Shown here one piece after another: positions 61,919-64,000 of a stretch of 64,000 bases of DNA (within the stretch, counting starts at the first letter, position 1; each line of letters starts with the position of its first letter). The stretch spans positions 124,001 to 188,000 of the forward strand of contig NZ_BBBJ01000004.1 of assembly GCF_001316005.1 (NCBI RefSeq), in the 5' to 3' direction. The translations under genes and the position numbers were made by a program. The DNA is from Vulcanisaeta distributa JCM 11217 (GTDB lineage Archaea > Thermoproteota > Thermoprotei > Thermoproteales > Thermocladiaceae). The notes below the pieces were generated by a model. The model was not told where the DNA came from. It did no database searches and saw only the letters and a program-made list of their open reading frames with translations.

Positions 61919-62383
61919 ATGCCAACGTTTAAGTTAGTACTTAGTGACCCAATGAGTGGGAGAGCTAAGCAGTTTGAGGTTAAGGACCCAGTTGCCCAAA
62001 GGTTTGTGGGTTTGAGGATTGGTGATGAGGTTGATGGTGGAGTGATTAAGGAGGTCTTTGAGTTGCCGCCTGGTTTTAAGATAAGGATTACGGGTGGTAG
62101 TGGTGTTGATGGTGCCCCCCCAATGTTGCCAAATATCGAGGGTGCTGTTAAGAAGTACCTGCTAATGAGCGAGGGCGTTGGCTATCACCCTGAGAAGCAT
62201 GGCATGAGGAAGAGGAAGCTCGTTAGGGGGGGCAATACAATAAGCGATCAGATAGTCCAGGTAAACGCGGTCCTTGTATACCCAAAGGATTGGAAGGAGG
62301 GCCCCCCCATCATACCACTTAGCGATAAGGAAGTTCAAAAGCTTAGTGGCGGTGCTGAGCAGAAGGCTGAGGAGAAGCAGTAA
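61919..62383 (+). CDS. rps6e: Small ribosomal subunit protein eS6
   Basis: 154 residues, full length. FKLVLSDPMSGRAKQFEVKD, GGSGVDGAPPMLPNIEG, RKRKLVRGGNTISDQIVQVN define the family, with the C-terminal Lys/Glu tail. A 30S protein. DGAPPM and RGGNT each have one residue more than the usual DGFPM and RGNT, produced by a 7-C run at 62115-62121 and a 7-G run at 62226-62232. Confidence 0.95.
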   Translation: MPTFKLVLSDPMSGRAKQFEVKDPVAQRFVGLRIGDEVDGGVIKEVFELPPGFKIRITGGSGVDGAPPMLPNIEGAVKKYLLMSEGVGYHPEKHGMRKRKLVRGGNTISDQIVQVNAVLVYPKDWKEGPPIIPLSDKEVQKLSGGAEQKAEEKQ

Positions 62384-62625
62384 GCTTTTCGAGCTATTAC
62401 TGCCATTATTTAATTTTTAATAATAATTAACGTAATTCCTGATTATTAAGGAGAATAGAAAATAATACTCAGACCTTATCATAATCATGGACTTTATAGA
62501 TAAAAATTTACCTTTTTATGTTTGTATTATTTCTTGTTTTTGTTTCTCCTCTTTTTATCATTTTATTTTTATGGCTCTTTCTAAAGCGATATATTTATAA
62601 ACCAGCGTTAAATAAAAGACAATGT

Positions 62626-62829
62626 ATGGTAAAGCTGGAGGACCTGGCTAAGAAGGAGTATGAAATAGAGTATGAAGGTAACAAGTACAAGCTTAAGCCT
62701 ACGAAGGTTTGGAAGGTTCAGCCTAAGGGTAGGAAGGGCTTCGTAATGGCACTGTTCAGGCTTCCCACCGGCAAGGTTGCTAGGAAGGTTATAGCTAAGG
62801 TTGACGAGCAGGGCAATATAATAACCTAA
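62626..62829 (+). CDS. Cren7-like chromatin protein
   Basis: 67 residues from ATG 62626; the frame extends upstream to 62518 but that part is an A/T-rich, hydrophobic translation of promoter sequence with a TATA box (ATTTATAAA, 62592-62600), so it was excluded. The pattern LKPTKVWKVQPKGRKGFVMALFRLPTGKVARK matches Cren7 (PxKVW-x-x-x-PKGRKGV-x-x-x-LF-x-x-P-x-TGK), a small DNA-binding protein that bends DNA and is conserved in Crenarchaeota. Lys-rich and basic as expected. Confidence 0.8.
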   Translation: MVKLEDLAKKEYEIEYEGNKYKLKPTKVWKVQPKGRKGFVMALFRLPTGKVARKVIAKVDEQGNIIT

Positions 62830-62903
62830 GCGTGTTCTTGAATTGCCATTTAATTAAAAAATAAATTAAAACGATTTTTTATTTTCCTAACAAAGGGATT
62901 AGC

Positions 62904-63554
62904 ATGGACATTATTAAGATTAAGATAAACGTTGCGAATTACGACGAGTTAGTCCACCTAATGCTGAACTGCACTAAGTGTAAATTGCATTCATCAAGGA
63001 GGAGGGTTGTACCTGGGGGGGAGGGTCCCTTAAATGCTAGGATAATGATAATTGGCGAGGCACCTGGCGAGAAGGAGGATGAGGAGGGTAGGCCATTCGT
63101 TGGCGCTGCAGGTCAGTTACTAACTAAGTTATTGAGTAGCGTGGGTATTAGGAGGGAGGATGTTTACATAACGAACGTCGTTAAGTGCAGGCCACCTAAC
63201 AATAGGGATCCTGAGCCTGACGAGATTGAGGCGTGCAGGCCATACCTAGTCACTCAAATATTAATGATTAAGCCTCAGATAATCATATGCCTAGGAAGGC
63301 ATAGTGCCAGGGAGATATTAACAATGGCTGGTTATCCTGAAAAGTCTGTATCCAATATAAGCAGTATTAGGGGTAAGGTGTTCAATGCAAGGCTTGGTGA
63401 TCTCAGTGTTAAGGTTTTACCAACTTACCATCCAGCCGCCGCGTTGTATAATCCGAGGCTTAGGAGCGTCATTGAGGAGGATTTGAGAAAGGTGAAGACG
63501 CTACTCGGCAAAGGTGAGGGAGGCGGAGGAATACTTGATTATTTAGGGTCTTAG
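62904..63554 (+). CDS. Family 4 uracil-DNA glycosylase
   Basis: 216 residues, intact. Iron-sulfur cysteines at CTKCKLH and in the C-terminal half (KCRPPNN, ACRPYL); GEAPGEKEDEEGRPFVGAAGQLL (motif A), CLGRHSA and VLPTYHPAAALYNP (motif B, catalytic His). It removes uracil from DNA in thermophiles. The C-terminal tail is glycine-rich. A 7-G run at 63016-63022 makes VVPGGEGPLN from the usual VVPGEGPLN. It is convergent with the membrane glycosyltransferase. Confidence 0.95.
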   Translation: MDIIKIKINVANYDELVHLMLNCTKCKLHSSRRRVVPGGEGPLNARIMIIGEAPGEKEDEEGRPFVGAAGQLLTKLLSSVGIRREDVYITNVVKCRPPNNRDPEPDEIEACRPYLVTQILMIKPQIIICLGRHSAREILTMAGYPEKSVSNISSIRGKVFNARLGDLSVKVLPTYHPAAALYNPRLRSVIEEDLRKVKTLLGKGEGGGGILDYLGS

Positions 63555-63555
63555 G

Positions 63556-64000
63556 TCATAATGTACCGTTGAGTATCCTCCATAGTCCTCTCACGTATCC
63601 TGCCAGGTATGGTAGGGTGATAAGTATGTTGGTTAGGTTGAGGTGTATTATGGAGAGTATGAATGCTGTGATCACTAAAACAGTCATTAAGTACTCCGGT
63701 AATAAATTAATGCTCTCCCTGACCCACTTACGGGAACCCTTTGGCGTTGGTATCCACTCAATTCTGCCAATATTAAGTAGGCCCATTAGGTTTGCAGCGG
63801 CTATCCTGGGTAATGCCATTATGAAGGCTAGGTTTGCGCTATTGATCGCGAAGATGTCTCTACGAGGATCACCGCCAAACTCCCTATCAAGCATTAGTAG
63901 TGAGTATAGGTACATCAGTAATGGTAACACAACCAATATTAATAATGCAACAAATGCCCAGAGGGGAATGCTTATTCCGGCAATATTCATGGCCACGAGC
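63556..64000 (-). CDS. Membrane protein, C-terminal part of a family 2 glycosyltransferase (partial)
   Basis: At least 146 residues on the minus strand; the frame remains open to the window edge, so the start is outside or at GTG 63996. Two or three hydrophobic helices (IPLWAFVALLILVVLPLLMYLYS, LLPEYLMTVLVITAFILSI) and a C-terminal WIPTPKGSRKW motif (WxPTPKx), typical of membrane-anchored glycosyltransferases that make glycolipids or polysaccharides. The catalytic GT2 domain is not in the window, so the family is tentative. Confidence 0.5.
   Translation of the reverse strand, partial: LVAMNIAGISIPLWAFVALLILVVLPLLMYLYSLLMLDREFGGDPRRDIFAINSANLAFIMALPRIAAANLMGLLNIGRIEWIPTPKGSRKWVRESINLLPEYLMTVLVITAFILSIIHLNLTNILITLPYLAGYVRGLWRILNGTL

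Noticed and set aside
62518..62625. N-terminal extension of the Cren7-like protein with a hydrophobic helix
   Set aside because: It is an A/T-rich translation across the TATA box; Cren7 proteins start near 62626.
583..63996. Numerous overlapping frames on the opposite strand of the genes listed
   Set aside because: They are low-complexity translations without domains, inside well-supported genes.
1..64000. Phase-variable (contingency) G tracts switching genes on and off
   Set aside because: Runs sit in essential genes (MetRS, eS6, Topo VI, tRNAs) on both strands and usually cause in-frame excess, not switching; lengths are nearly constant at seven.
1..64000. CRISPR arrays
   Set aside because: No regularly spaced direct repeats were seen, nor cas genes.

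Overview
The window is archaeal and crenarchaeal, most likely Thermoproteaceae (Vulcanisaeta- or Caldivirga-like; the genus is inference). Support comes from a TFIIB-type factor, Rpo8, SmAP3, eukaryote-type ribosomal proteins (eS17, eS6, uL14), a Cren7-like chromatin protein, Topo VI subunit B, Cbf5, archaeosine genes (tgtA, queC), wyosine gene taw3, family 4 uracil-DNA glycosylase, TATA boxes about 25-30 bp before leaderless starts, and AGG-rich arginine codons.

Layout. 0-3 kb: type IV pilus/secretion genes (membrane protein cut by the edge, ATPase) beside a TFB-like factor. 3-9.7 kb: information processing (Rpo8, SmAP3, TgtA, eS17, Hsp20, MetRS, Dcd). 9.7-11.9 kb: a threonine dehydratase / fucose isomerase-like pair. 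12-19 kb: tRNA-Ala, small unknown proteins, a PAPS-reductase-like iron-sulfur protein, a class V aminotransferase, QueC, PrpD. 19-25 kb: Topo VI-B, DUF123 protein, Cbf5, radical SAM/SPASM enzyme with an overlapping acetyltransferase. 25-30 kb: tRNA-Leu, ABC-2 exporter, MFS carrier, SDR, a nucleotidyltransferase pair. 30-39 kb: PrpB-like lyase, fused 3-hydroxyacyl-CoA dehydrogenase/enoyl-CoA hydratase, tungstate-type ABC genes, Taw3, a second ABC system with a double permease. 39-46.8 kb: uL14, GlyRS, arginase family, a structured non-coding hairpin, 2-oxoacid:ferredoxin oxidoreductase porGDAB, ASCH protein, intron-containing tRNA-Ser. 46.9-49.4 kb: accessory island behind the tRNA (PaREP2/LAGLIDADG-like gene, SWIM zinc-finger gene, 15-bp inverted repeats, a tRNA 3'-half-like segment). 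49.5-57.4 kb: secreted/pilin-like protein and a MoxR-DUF58 membrane operon, MBL-fold protein. 57.4-64 kb: acyl-CoA synthetase, exonuclease III, YeeE/YedE transporter, eS6, Cren7-like, UDG, membrane glycosyltransferase end.

Metabolically, the dehydrogenase/hydratase fusion, the acyl-CoA synthetase and Por fit the dicarboxylate/4-hydroxybutyrate cycle or related acyl-CoA metabolism; PrpB- and PrpD-like enzymes suggest methylcitrate-type chemistry.

The dominant oddity is in the bases themselves. G or C runs of exactly seven are extremely frequent on both strands. At many invariant protein motifs, and in both strands of a tRNA acceptor stem, they carry exactly three bases more than the family expects. 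Other conserved genes are broken by +1/+2 at such runs or by loss of one base in GGG, often inside AGGGC. I therefore merged broken reading frames into single genes and believe most breaks are errors in the sequence rather than real pseudogenes.
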